DNA of 26,149 bases, taken from Conidiobolus incongruus B7586. Its lineage: Eukaryota > Entomophthoromycota > Entomophthoromycetes > Entomophthorales > Conidiobolaceae. The position numbers were made by a program, and so were the translations under genes. Below, one piece after another: positions 11,687 through 21,179 of this stretch. How positions within the stretch are numbered: position 1 is the stretch's first letter; each line of letters begins with the position of its first letter. Below the pieces are notes generated by a model. The model was given only the letters and a program-made list of their open reading frames with translations, was not told where the DNA came from and ran no database searches. The DNA is taken from the NCBI GenBank assembly GCA_000697335.1, contig JNEM01016557.1, positions 1-26,149 of the forward strand. Direction: 5' to 3'.

Positions 11687-13917
11687 ACATATAAAATGAT
11701 ATAACTTAAAGATTTATCAAATTTGACAATAATTAGGATATTAAAGTTTATACAATTTGTCTTGATTATTTTCAAAATGAAACTAAAAAGTTGATAATAC
11801 TAGAACAATATTTCAATACCAATGAATTAGTTTATATCTTTAGTAATCGACGCTGTAGCTAGACGCAACGTCGAATCTAAAGAGTTTCAATTCGTTACTG
11901 AACTGAGTGCTCAGGAGAAGTGGTGGTAAGTGGATTATATCTTGCATTCGGCCAAATCGTTTGTTGGCTCGATATTTTGATCATTAATAGTCAATGCTAT
12001 GTGATTGATGTGATCGGGTGGTGCTTCGTCAAAGGTAATGATACCTACTACAATAATTGCGCCAAAACACTAAGGAATATGCTCATAGATATGGCTCAGA
12101 AGCAGTGATTCAGTTCTTTAGCTTTGACAAGAACCTCAAGAAAAACAAGCGCATCTGGTGCCTCAAGGGCTTTGCGAGTGTGTTTCGACATGCTGTTCCC
12201 ACCTCCAAGTAGAAGGCCAAATTCAAGGTGCGAAGTGCCCAAATCGAACAGTTGCTGAACGCTAACTGCTCCAAAGTCAAGTCGAGAAGGTCCGAAGAGT
12301 TCAAGGAATTCGAGGTTGTTCTGTATTTGACTGTTGTGGAAAGAGGCCCCAGCGATCTCAGTTCTCTCAACCTGACGAAAAAGATCCAGTACAAGAAATC
12401 GTCGTTGCCAGGTACCAAAGTGCATTTGAAACCCAATATGAGCAAAATTATGGGATTTTTGGGTAGTGTTCAAGTGATCTTCAAATAGGAAGGTGAATCC
12501 ACCCATGCTACAGTCTAACACTCACGCTATTTGGGTGAAGTTATGGGTAAAGATTTAAGTTTCATCAATAACAGTATGCTCTAAAGAGTCAAAATTTTCT
12601 TCAGCTCCAAACGTCGTGTCATTGCCACAGCTGAAGAATTTACCAAATCATTTTTGGATATGAATCACTTGGAAGAGAACTCGATCATCATCAAAAAAAA
12701 CTTTTTAGTTGATTCCAATGACGCCAAAGTGATGATAGATCAAGTTAAAATCGAGCTCCTCAACATCATGGCCCAAGAATCTGAAAAGTACAGTAACCAT
12801 GTTTCAGAATATTTACAAACTCTGAGCGAAGAGATGAAAACAGTGGATCCCAAACAACTCACTAACAGCATCAACAAAGACCTGAATCAATCACAAGTTT
12901 TGTTGCGCACTAATTTTAAAGCTTCCCACCAAAAGGAACTTGATCGACTCGAGCAGTGTTGTAATGACAACGCATCCTTATTCATATAAAAGTGGGAAAA
13001 ACTCATTAAAAATTCTGCGATTTTGATTATCCTCAATTCAATCCCAGCAAAGTATGTGAGTTGTACGATTATCCCAAGTATGGCGCACTTCACACTTGCC
13101 ACTTTATTGTAACGATTTTCCCACCCGTCGATGAAAAACAAAATCTAAGTTTGATTAAACATTTATACAAAAATACCAAGATTTTCTTAGATTTGATGGC
13201 ACTACGTGAGTATGGTCTAACCAATGACGAACGACTGACAATTGCTATGGTAATGAGTAAAGACCTGCTCAATGCAATCGTCAAAGAACTCAAAACTTGT
13301 AGGGACAATCTTTCCCCTCTCAGTCGATTATACTTCGTGAAAGAATCTCATAATAACACCTTTCTTAGTATTGTACTCCTCAGCAACTAGCTTATTTAAA
13401 CTAGGAATTACAACTTTGGCAAAATGGACTACCTATCGCAAATCATCTTCTAACTTTACGAAGACACATTTGAGAGTAATATCAATAATACGAGAGAATA
13501 CTTCCTACATTTCGGCTTTAGCTTTTGGGTATATGGCTCTTATATTATGGGTTTGGAAATAAATGATCGACATGCTTTAAGTGTAGCTATTCGTTGTGAT
13601 TTGATGGATCATATGGATTTACAATTTGCATTGGATAGGTGACACTGGGTGTTGCTTAGGAAGAGTTGAAATATCGAAGTTGATGATACTAGGGTGGATA
13701 ATTATGAAATCGCGGCTAGTTACGAATTTCAAAAAAATTTTAGTCCCAATTTTATTGAAGGTATTGAAGAATTCAATTCGAAATAGTTTGGTGTAATATT
13801 GACTAGTTTAAAGTTAACAAAATTCCCCCGATACAATTCATATGATTTGTTAACACTTTTGGACTCGGCCAATCATTAATAATTTGATTAAGATCCAATA
13901 TTTGATTGATTAATGAT

Positions 13918-14069
13918 ATTTTAATGGTTGGCTAATAAACTATAGGATATTATTTCCAAAAAAAAGGTATTGTAATTATCTTACAGTTGCTGAACTCTAT
14001 ACCTTACCCCGACTTTTTAACTACCAAGTCAAATTTTACTTGATGGCTCATATCGCACTTTCAAAGTTT
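13918..14069 (+). pseudogene. Short coding-like trace, perhaps a phosphatidylinositol-transfer protein N-terminus
   Basis: A frame of about 50 codons stays open in AT-rich DNA and reads YRILFP, then NYLTVAELYTL, then NYQVKFYLMAH before TGA at 14070. Class I phosphatidylinositol-transfer proteins begin with a YR-I-x-x-P stretch, then EY-x-x-x-QLY, and later a Y-x-x-K-x-Y-x-L segment. The order agrees, but the spacing requires a deletion and several residues differ. It starts about 40 bp after the VIP1 relic stop. A chance open frame or remains of another gene are real alternatives. Confidence 0.22.
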
Positions 14070-14072
14070 TGA

Positions 14073-14360
14073 AGAGTCAATTTTAATACTCCGATCTACG
14101 CCAATTCGAATTTTTCAAATCAAGTATGCGCAATTATATTATAAAACTTCGCTAACCGATAATTATATACCAGTTATTTTGATTATAATTTATATTTTTC
14201 TTGGTAAATCAAATTTTTACTAACTCTGAATCTAAATTTCGTGTTTTTATCCAAAAAATTTTATCAAATCATTTTAAATTGGTAATTTCCTTATTCGTGA
14301 TTATTTACGGAACCTTTCATAGACATTATCCTTAATTGGATTTACAATCCATTGAAACTT
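14073..14360. other. Upstream region of the first small tubby-like gene
   Basis: AT-rich DNA without a supported reading frame. It leads into the GTATTTAAA box of the gene at 14421. Confidence 0.4.
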
Positions 14361-14369
14361 GTATTTAAA
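14361..14369 (+). promoter_or_regulatory. GTATTTAAA box, 60 bp before the start codon
   Basis: GTATTTAAA occurs at almost the same distance from the ATG in all three intact paralogues (60, 63 and 59 bp). In the first and third the preceding bases also agree (TTGTATTTAAA). It resembles a TATA element. AT-rich DNA makes TTTAAA common, so the shared spacing carries the weight. Confidence 0.5.
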
Positions 14370-14420
14370 CACTGATGGCATTTCAATAAATCGCTATTAA
14401 GATAAGATTCTACTTTAATT

Positions 14421-14981
14421 ATGACATTAAATTTTCCAGAATATATTATATCAATTCATTCTAATATCAATACGCACTGGCAAATCACTGACAGCGATAT
14501 GATTCCTCAATACACACTCCAATTCCCAACCTTATCAAAACCCAAATTAACCAACACAAAAGGAGAAACAATTGCAATAATCCTCAACCATGAATCCAAT
14601 TCCTTCTTGAGATACATATCGCTTCAGAATATCAATGACAATTTCCTATTGAACTTTATGCCAGAATCTTGTGAATTCCGATTTACTAATTTAAAATTTA
14701 ATTCCAACTCCAGTAGGTTGAATTGCATTTGGGCAGTTTCCAGATCAAATCAATCTTTAGTACTAACAGATGCAAATTCAATGGAACAGATAGCTATGGT
14801 GCAGTGTTGTGACCAATCCAGCAACTTTGGAGTTGCTAAAATAAAGTTTTTTAGAAGGTTGGATTCTCATTTAACAATTGCCATACTCTTTTCTGGTTGT
14901 GTCCTGCTTAATCAGTCAAGAATGCTCAAATCTTCAATTCATATTAGAACTCAAAATCTGGTTAAAAGTAACACCGCTTAA
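14421..14981 (+). CDS. Small single-exon protein with tubby C-terminal/LURP-one-like features, copy A
   Basis: A 186-residue protein with no signal peptide and no membrane segment, so probably cytosolic or bound to the inner membrane face. Family landmarks shared with the copies at 17989 and 20088 are THWQITD (18-24), KPKLTNTKGE (40-49), a central IWAVS (103-107), LVLTD (113-117), AMV (125-127) and ILFSGC (155-160). Alternating short beta strands, a central Trp strand, a late x-x-A-x-V strand and a hydrophobic last helix fit the tubby-like barrel fold found in LURP-one, scramblase and many small fungal proteins. That fold assignment is inference from pattern. This is the most diverged copy: the MYECNRIY block is replaced, and it has its own C-terminal tail. 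The first ATG follows a GTATTTAAA box at 60 bp. Function unknown. Confidence 0.78.
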   Translation: MTLNFPEYIISIHSNINTHWQITDSDMIPQYTLQFPTLSKPKLTNTKGETIAIILNHESNSFLRYISLQNINDNFLLNFMPESCEFRFTNLKFNSNSSRLNCIWAVSRSNQSLVLTDANSMEQIAMVQCCDQSSNFGVAKIKFFRRLDSHLTIAILFSGCVLLNQSRMLKSSIHIRTQNLVKSNTA

Positions 14982-15600
14982 AATCTAATATTTAAATTAA
15001 TATAGAGGAATACTTTAATAATATTTAATAAAATTAAAATTTCAATATAAAATAGACTAATATTTCATTAGTTTATAAAAAAAATTTTTCAATATTGAAA
15101 TTTATTTAAAGTTATAAAATAAACATAATTAAAAGTTTTAACTAGTAAAAAAATTATAAAAATTAAATATTCATAATTTTATTTAAAATAATTTTTAAAA
15201 CCTTAATTATCTAAAATTAAAATTATAAAAATCAAATTTGTGTGAATAAATTATATAGTTGATTAACCAAATAATATGTTAATTTAATGGATGAATTGAT
15301 ATCCATAAAGTGTGTCAATTATAATAAAATATTAGCATCATTAAAAGTGGATAAAATGATAAAATTTAGTGGTAATTTGGGCAATTTTAAATATTTAGAT
15401 TTCATAATTGAATCATTTTATTATTTTATATAAGATTTTTAAATCATTTAAATTATTAATAAATTTGAATACCAAGAAATTTATATGAATTTTTTACCAA
15501 ATTTAATTACTTTTTAACAGTTAATATTATTGGCATCAATGACACAAGTGTTATCTTTCAAGTAATATTTTATATAATATTAATATCTTCTGTTATTAAT
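14982..15600. other. AT-rich intergenic stretch
   Basis: Downstream of copy A. No supported frame. It may contain unreadable remains of the retroelement whose protease trace follows. Confidence 0.4.
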
Positions 15601-15629
15601 AGTTGAACAAAGAAACTGATTGAATTATT

Positions 15630-15720
15630 TACAAAATATTTTAGAATTACCAGCTATATTGTATTTAATAAATCATATTATTTAGTTGATACTGGTGCTA
15701 CAAATATTGTATATCCATAA
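15630..15720 (+). mobile_element. Retroelement protease trace (retropepsin type)
   Basis: The plus strand reads SYIVFNKSYYLVDTGATN. YLVDTGAT is the active-site pattern of retroelement aspartic proteases (hydrophobic-hydrophobic-DTGA-S/T), and the strand before it fits. No LTR, reverse transcriptase or other part was found nearby, so it is a small isolated fossil of an LTR-type element with unclear ends. The family (Ty1/copia or Ty3/gypsy) cannot be told. Confidence 0.4.
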
Positions 15721-15841
15721 TTATGAATATATTATAATAGACTATAAAAATTTTAACTAATAATAATAAAAGTTATTAACATATTGTTTAGATTAATTAA
15801 TATTTTATAAATATATTAATAATTTTGAAGTATAATCAAAA

Positions 15842-16100
15842 ATGTATAAAAGAATTATTGATAATAATCAACAGACTAATGAATTACGACTTATGAAATC
15901 AATATATTCTAAGTGGATTTTAACCGATACAAAGTATTCAATGTCTGTTAAATATAAATAATTATTATAACAAAATAATCATATTGGATTTAATAGACAG
16001 ATGTTGTCATCGATATTTTACCATCAGTAAATTATAGTGATGATACCCAACTTGAAATTATCCTAATGCTTAACATATATTTGAAAGTTATAAAATTAAT
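15842..16100 (+). pseudogene. Decayed copy of the small tubby-like family
   Basis: One reading frame from the ATG at 15842 carries SKWILTD, then YSMSVKYK, then MLSSIFYHQ and later YCLTYI. These align in order with KSKWQITD, FCSIEFSK, CISQIYPDQ and YTLKYI of the copy at 20088. The frame is interrupted by TAA and TAG codons at 15957-15968 and after YHQ. The second half of the protein, with the ITD/SGQ and FSGC blocks, is not visible. A host gene relic; I am fairly but not fully sure, because each block is short. Confidence 0.45.
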
Positions 16101-16254
16101 AATTATCAATTATTCAAATTTTGAACATTGAGTAACCACCATTTGCTACGCTATTTTAATATTATTTTATCCTCTTACCTAATATTGAACATTTTCATAA
16201 TATTAATATTCTGATTTAAATTGTTGTGGTTTTGTTGAATGATAGTGTTAAGAT

Positions 16255-16580
16255 AATTAGAAGGGAAGTGAATTGCTTGTGGTTTGTTTGGTAGCTTGGG
16301 CTAAGGTGCTTTATTAGGGTTTAATGGGCTTCACAGAAGACGAGAAGTGATGATGAAAATGTACCCCGACGATAGTTCTTTTATAGACCATTAATCGATC
16401 ATACATGGTGTAAAGAAGTATACTATGTTTTCAGTTGAATGAGATCTTGAAGTGTTGTCACGGATATCCTGAGTTGTATCTCCGTAAAGCGATAAGTTGC
16501 AAGGTGAAATTGTTTTGGCGGAATATTATCTAGTTAACTACAATACTAATATTCGTCGGGTTTATGCGATCAAATTTACC
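16255..16580. other. GC-richer island of unknown nature
   Basis: About 325 bp with clearly more G and C than the DNA on both sides. All frames contain stops, yet short coding-like runs appear: on plus, YPELYLRKAISCKVKLFWR near 16470-16530 and MKMYPDDSSF near 16352-16382; on minus, a run of about 43 codons over about 16389-16519. It could be a decayed gene, an untranslated RNA gene or a solo LTR like that at 23755. I found no terminal TG...CA with duplication, no tRNA, and none of the snRNA or SRP RNA motifs I know. Confidence 0.4.
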
Positions 16581-17925
16581 CCAACCTTATCAAAATTTGT
16601 TAATTGAAATGAAATATAGTTTTGCAATTTGCACAATAATGATTGATTAATTTTAAATTAATTTTAAAGGAATTGTTGATTGTTTATAATTTTGCGAAAT
16701 TTAAAAATAAATGAAGAAAGTTATATTTTTTCATATCATAAAAATTAAAATATCTCACTTTTATATTACAATATATTTTTAGGGGTTAATATATTAATAT
16801 TATAATTTATTAATTCAAATAATTAGTTGTAAATTATAAATTTGTGAGATTAAATTATATAATACTTTGAGATTCTTATATTATAAAATGACAACTATAT
16901 TACGCTTAATAATAAATTGATAAAATTTTTTCAATTTATAACAGCTTTAGCAAAACTTTATCATGGAAAGAGTAGGATACTTGAAAAAATACCTGATATG
17001 TTTTATTATTCAAATTCATTGGTATAAAAATTTGAGTTATTTTATTTATTAATATTAGGTTATATTTAAATAGTTATTGATTCAATCTTGTAATTATAAT
17101 AATATAATTGAATAAATACAAATATTTAAGCAATATTTATCCAATACTTATACTTTACACCTTCGTTTAAAAGGAATCAAAAATATTTTAAAATTGCCAT
17201 TTTTATCCTTAACCAAGCTAATTAATATGTATAATTACTCTTGATAAAATTGAATTTTATTAATTTTAATCACAACTAAAAATATTCAAATAATTATTTT
17301 AATGTTTAATTCATTAAAATATATTAAATACAATATTTCTATAAAATTATTAAATTTTAAAATTTTATATTATTTGATAATTTATATTTTAATAATAATA
17401 ATAATGATAAATTCATAATAAATAACATTATATATAAAATATTTAAAAAAAAGTTATTAAAAAACTCATTGATATAACTTTTATTACAAACAAATTTCAA
17501 TTATAATCATTATTTTATATTTTAGTTCAATTTCTTAGCATAGAAAGTACTTTAATTGAGTTGATTTATTATATGAATATCTAAATTTCCATTAAATTAT
17601 TAAATAATACTTATTAATCAATATACAATAGAAACTGCGAAAAAGTTTCCTAATTGTACTCAAAAAAATCACTTAAATATATTATTATATATGAATCTAG
17701 AGTTGAAAAAACTAATTTTTTTAATGCTTTATATTAATTAAAAGTGATAAAATTAGAATAATAGTGAAAAATATTAGCAATTATTGAGTGCATAAATGTT
17801 GCTAAAATGGAAATTTTAATGCCTTATAATAATTAAATTCATTGCGTAGTATTGAAATCATTATCAATGTTTAAATTTTATCCAATCAAATTTTTCAAAA
17901 TCAAAATTGAGTAGAGTACCTTGAA
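16581..17925. other. AT-rich intergenic stretch
   Basis: About 1.3 kb between the GC-richer island and the second intact small gene. No supported frame, tRNA or repeat boundary. A short AT microsatellite-like run (TAATAATAATAATGATAA) lies near 17392-17409. Confidence 0.45.
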
Positions 17926-17934
17926 GTATTTAAA
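17926..17934 (+). promoter_or_regulatory. GTATTTAAA box, 63 bp before the start codon
   Basis: The same nine bases as upstream of the two paralogues at 14421 and 20088, at nearly the same distance from the ATG. The bases around it are otherwise different, which favours kept function over simple recent duplication. Confidence 0.5.
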
Positions 17935-17988
17935 AATAAGATAAGGAAGTGTTATAAGATATCAAATTGTATTTTTATATCTATCATT

Positions 17989-18552
17989 ATGAATACATCG
18001 GTGAAATTGACTGTTGAAGCTTCTTCCAGTCGCAAAAATAAATGGTGTATATTGGATGATAAATCCAATCAATTCTGTTCAATTGACTTTACTAAGAAAT
18101 CCAAATCGAAATTATATGGTACTAAGAGTAATTGTATTTCTCAAATATACCAGGATCAGTTCAATCCTTCCTTGAAATATATTGGTATGTATGAATGTAA
18201 TCGGATTTACTCTTTACACTTTACTCCAAAATCTGACGAAATTGAATTCAACCTTTTTAAATCAAACTCAAAGGATTATAACAACTGGTGTTGGAAAATC
18301 TCTACAACTTGCCAAGTTATAACATTAATGAACTCGAAATCTGGTCAAATCATTGCCAAAATGAACACCAATATTGGATCAAAGTGGGTTAGATGTATTG
18401 CCACAATTCAAATTTATGAAATTATGGATCCAGGCATGATGCAAGCGGTCGTATTTTCAGGTTGCTATATTATGAATGAGATGTGGATATCATCCAAAAT
18501 AAGAAATGCTTTAGAATTGAGCCAATATTTTAAAAATTCATTTAAACTATAA
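17989..18552 (+). CDS. Small single-exon protein with tubby C-terminal/LURP-one-like features, copy B
   Basis: A 187-residue protein, about half identical by eye to the copy at 20088 and less like the one at 14421. Landmarks are KLTVE (6-10), NKWCILDD (17-24), FCSIDF (29-34), CISQIYQDQ (49-57), KYIGMYECNRIY (63-74), NWCWKIS (99-105), SGQIIAKM (118-125), AVVFSGC (153-159) and MNEM (162-165). The Trp strand followed by xxSGQxxAKx and the hydrophobic end segment before MNEM recall the conserved core of tubby-like barrels, known in other members to bind phosphoinositides or membranes. That role is not shown here. Several Cys residues (20, 30, 49, 70, 101, 108, 136, 159) are notable for an apparently intracellular protein. 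The first ATG fits, with a GTATTTAAA box 63 bp upstream. No introns. Confidence 0.82.
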   Translation: MNTSVKLTVEASSSRKNKWCILDDKSNQFCSIDFTKKSKSKLYGTKSNCISQIYQDQFNPSLKYIGMYECNRIYSLHFTPKSDEIEFNLFKSNSKDYNNWCWKISTTCQVITLMNSKSGQIIAKMNTNIGSKWVRCIATIQIYEIMDPGMMQAVVFSGCYIMNEMWISSKIRNALELSQYFKNSFKL

Positions 18553-20028
18553 CTCGATAATTTATCAGTTTACACTTGGTTGACGTTCTGTATATAATGA
18601 TAAAATTATTTTGATACAATGCCATTATATTAATGATCATTATTAAATTTCATTGATTTATTAAGAATTAAATTTTAAAAAGTTTTAAAAATATAATTTA
18701 ATATTAACTTTAATAAATATTAAATATTAATTCGCTCCAAGGTTTTTCAAATTAATATTTATTTCAACTTAATTAAATTCTATAATGGATATAAATTTTT
18801 TAATTATATTTTTCATAGTTTGATTTTTTAATGAAAATGATATTTTTTTCAAATTGAATCGGGGAACTATAATTTCAATTTTTTCCTTATTCAATTTATA
18901 TTAATTAATGATTTTCAAATTTTAAATCATTTAAAATATTTGATATAGAATAATAAAATACTGATTAAAATTATAACTTATAGAATATGGATAATATTAA
19001 TCTAATCTATACCAAACCCCGAAAATTTTTTTTTGAGTGATATTGTGTAACAGGTCAATATTTTAATTTCTAGATTGATAAATATTAATATATATGCAAT
19101 TATTAGTTTATTTTCCGAAACTTATCTCATATTGGATTAATTTTGCGCATCCTCTCAGAATTATTTCATCAATATTTTCTAAATCATAATTAAGTATATC
19201 CACGATAAATAAACGTTGAAATAAGTAGTAATGATCTAATAATGAATTTATCAATGTTCAACTAAAATACAAGTAATAAATTGATGTTTCACTCGTATCA
19301 TCAATGATGTGATATGATTTTCTCCTGCCAATACTCATATAATTTTTAAGAAAACATTTTATATTTTTAGTATTAAACATTGGCCTTGAAAATTGGAATA
19401 TTCTCATTATTATTTAAGGATTAAATCAAATAATCAAAAAAATTTTAATATAAGCTCTTGAATACATAATTTTTATTGTTTCATGAGATTATATACTTTG
19501 AATGATATATTTCAAGAATCAAACAATAATAATCTTTTTATTGAATTATAAATCATCTTTATTGATTATTAAAAAATTTATCAAGTTTAAAATTTATAAC
19601 ATTAAAATATGCCAAATATTTATTACAAAACGTCAAAGGTACTCATTTATCATAATTCTATTTTAATTTAATAATAAAGAGACAGGATTTAAATTACTAA
19701 ATTATACAAAAATTTCTTTTTAATAATTGCTAATTTCGGATAACGAAATTTTTGCGAACTATGCCAAGATGCCAAGCAGAATTCAGTAATTGGTTCATTT
19801 ACCAAATGATCTAATGTCAAATTTCAAAGAAATTTTAATCATGTGAAAATCATCAAAAACCAGATAATTCCAATTTAGTCAAAATTTTTAATTAAATAAA
19901 GTAATAATTTGAATAAATTTTATTTTTAGAAGTTAAAAGATAAATATATTGATAATTAGAGTTGATTAAGATATAGTATTTTGACCAATAGAAAGAGGTT
20001 AACAGGTTCTGGTTTGGAATATTAATTT
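18553..20028. other. AT-rich intergenic stretch
   Basis: About 1.5 kb between copies B and C. No supported frame or structural RNA. A patch at 19755-19810 (ATGCCAAGATGCCAAGC, a short direct repeat of ATGCCAAG) is slightly less AT-rich. No sign of a further decayed paralogue was found. Confidence 0.45.
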
Positions 20029-20037
20029 GTATTTAAA
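20029..20037 (+). promoter_or_regulatory. GTATTTAAA box, 59 bp before the start codon
   Basis: TTGTATTTAAA is identical over 11 bases to the box before the gene at 14421 and sits at the same distance. A TATA-like promoter role is inferred. Confidence 0.5.
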
Positions 20038-20087
20038 ACGCTTGTAAGTGAATCAAATTTGTCAAGTTTTATTATCTATCAGTTCAG

Positions 20088-20639
20088 ATGAATCTTTCTC
20101 CTCTCAAATTAACAGTTGAATTAGCACCTAATCGTAAATCAAAATGGCAAATAACTGATCATCATTCCAATATATTCTGTTCAATAGAGTTTTCAAAGAG
20201 ATCAAGGCCCAAATTATTCGATACGAATGGCGAGTGTATTTCTCAAATATATCCAGATCAACACAACTCTACCATAAAATACCTCGGTATGTATGAATGT
20301 AATAGAATTTATACTTTGAAGTATATTTCGGGGTCTCAAAGAATTGAATTTGGTCATTTCCAGGCTATTGCTAACTGTAGAATGAACTGGGTTTGGAAAA
20401 TTTGTTCGTCTGGGGAATTAGTTATCTTAACAGATTCATTATCTGGACAAGTGGTCGCCAAAGTTCAGATAGCTTCAGAGCCAAAAAGTATCTATATTTC
20501 ATCTATACAGATGTATAAGATAATAGATCATCATTTGGCTAAAGCAATTGTGTTTTCGGGGTGTTGTATTATGAATGAAATGATGATATCAAAGGGGAAA
20601 AAAGGTTTTGTAATTGACCAAAAGGGTAATATAATTTAA
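20088..20639 (+). CDS. Small single-exon protein with tubby C-terminal/LURP-one-like features, copy C
   Basis: A 183-residue protein with the clearest family pattern: KLTVE (7-11), KSKWQITD (17-24), FCSIEF (30-35), KLFDTNGECISQIYPDQ (42-58), KYLGMYECNRIY (64-75), NWVWKI (100-105), VILTD (112-116), SGQVVAKV (119-126), AIVFSGC (153-159) and MNEM (162-165). The WQITD and VILTD blocks also occur in copy A, so C links A with B. It lacks a signal peptide and has no convincing membrane helix; the segment at 150-163 is hydrophobic but short. The tail is basic (KGKKG, 169-173). Start chosen at the first ATG, 59 bp after a GTATTTAAA box. Tubby/LURP-one-like fold is inferred, function unknown. Confidence 0.82.
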   Translation: MNLSPLKLTVELAPNRKSKWQITDHHSNIFCSIEFSKRSRPKLFDTNGECISQIYPDQHNSTIKYLGMYECNRIYTLKYISGSQRIEFGHFQAIANCRMNWVWKICSSGELVILTDSLSGQVVAKVQIASEPKSIYISSIQMYKIIDHHLAKAIVFSGCCIMNEMMISKGKKGFVIDQKGNII

Positions 20640-21175
20640 AGTTTATCAAGAGTTAATCGAAATTGGGTGACTTGATGAATGTTTTAGATTATTTAAGTAC
20701 TGTAATGATAATTATAAGGGATAATGAATATAAATTCAGTTTGAGAATTTATAAGAGTAATAAATTGAGAATGGTAATTATTCTGAGTAAAACTGAAGAT
20801 TGAAACAAAGATTTATCAAATATAGTATAATTTAGAAAAAATATATATGAAATAAACTTGCATTTTACTTGAATAGTATTTTTTGATATATAATTACAAA
20901 AATTGAAAATTAAAAAAAAATATTTAATTTCTCGTCAATAAACAAAACATCATGTCTATATATTAACAATTATCAAAATCAAAATTCTTTAAAGAAAAAT
21001 TTAATGTTTAACAATTATGTATTTTATTAAAATATTGATGAAAAATTGAGGATATAGAAGATTAAATAATGGTGATGTATAAAAGATATTGGGAATATTA
21101 ATGATTAAAAAATTAGAAATAATAGATTAAGATATTAAAACAAAATGATTGGAATTATGTTTGAAAATAAAATAC
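20640..21175. other. AT-rich stretch between copy C and the second tRNA
   Basis: No supported frame or repeat. It separates the plus-strand copy C from the minus-strand tRNA, whose transcription would run toward it. Confidence 0.45.
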
Positions 21176-21179
21176 AAAA
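21176..21179 (-). terminator. Pol III terminator of the second tRNA-Ala
   Basis: On the minus strand TTTT follows the discriminator base directly, and further T4 runs come within 15 nt. This is a standard RNA polymerase III stop and contrasts with the distant T run of the first copy. Confidence 0.75.

Larger units (their letters stand above)
10970..13879 (+). pseudogene. Decayed VIP1/Asp1/PPIP5K (inositol-pyrophosphate kinase-phosphatase)
   Basis: A broken host gene whose intact relatives make and remove inositol pyrophosphates with an N-terminal ATP-grasp kinase and a C-terminal histidine-acid-phosphatase domain. Family stretches occur in the right order: SICDI near 11097, FLEKAIKFVELCK and ILWDCRLVLNVLEAIGV at 11139-11262, AENQNVNIYYY near 11456-11488, SFEPDINQLR near 11597, DIKVYTI near 11740, ARRNVESKEFQFVTELS near 11855-11910, YVIDVIGWCFVKGNDTYYNN at 11998-12057, LKGFASVFRHA near 12163, RVKIFFSSKRRVIATAEEF near 12588-12644, REYGLTNDE near 13206 and LYFVKESHNN near 13328. 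Breaks include TAA at 11045, TAG at 12210 and 12486, TAA at 12516, 12582 and 12987, plus frame changes near 11110, 11300, 12100, 13015 and 13395. The RHADRTPKQ motif has become RHAVPTSK-stop. Base composition stays ordinary, unlike the nearby elements. The final TAA at 13877-13879 may be the original stop. Family identification is firm; the start at 10970 is tentative. Confidence 0.88.

Noticed and set aside
11822-12989. A ciliate-like genetic code in which TAA and TAG mean glutamine
   Set aside because: Several long frames around 12102-12989 are broken only by TAA and TAG, some at expected Gln sites. But the TAG at 12486 sits where the family has Trp, frame changes and TGA also occur, and TAF7 ends in TAG. 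A decayed gene explains everything.
16255-16580. A U3, SRP or spliceosomal RNA gene in the GC-richer island
   Set aside because: I looked for conserved boxes of U1, U2, U4, U5, U6, U3 and SRP RNA and found none. A resemblance around GTATACTATGTTTTCAG to U3 was too short.
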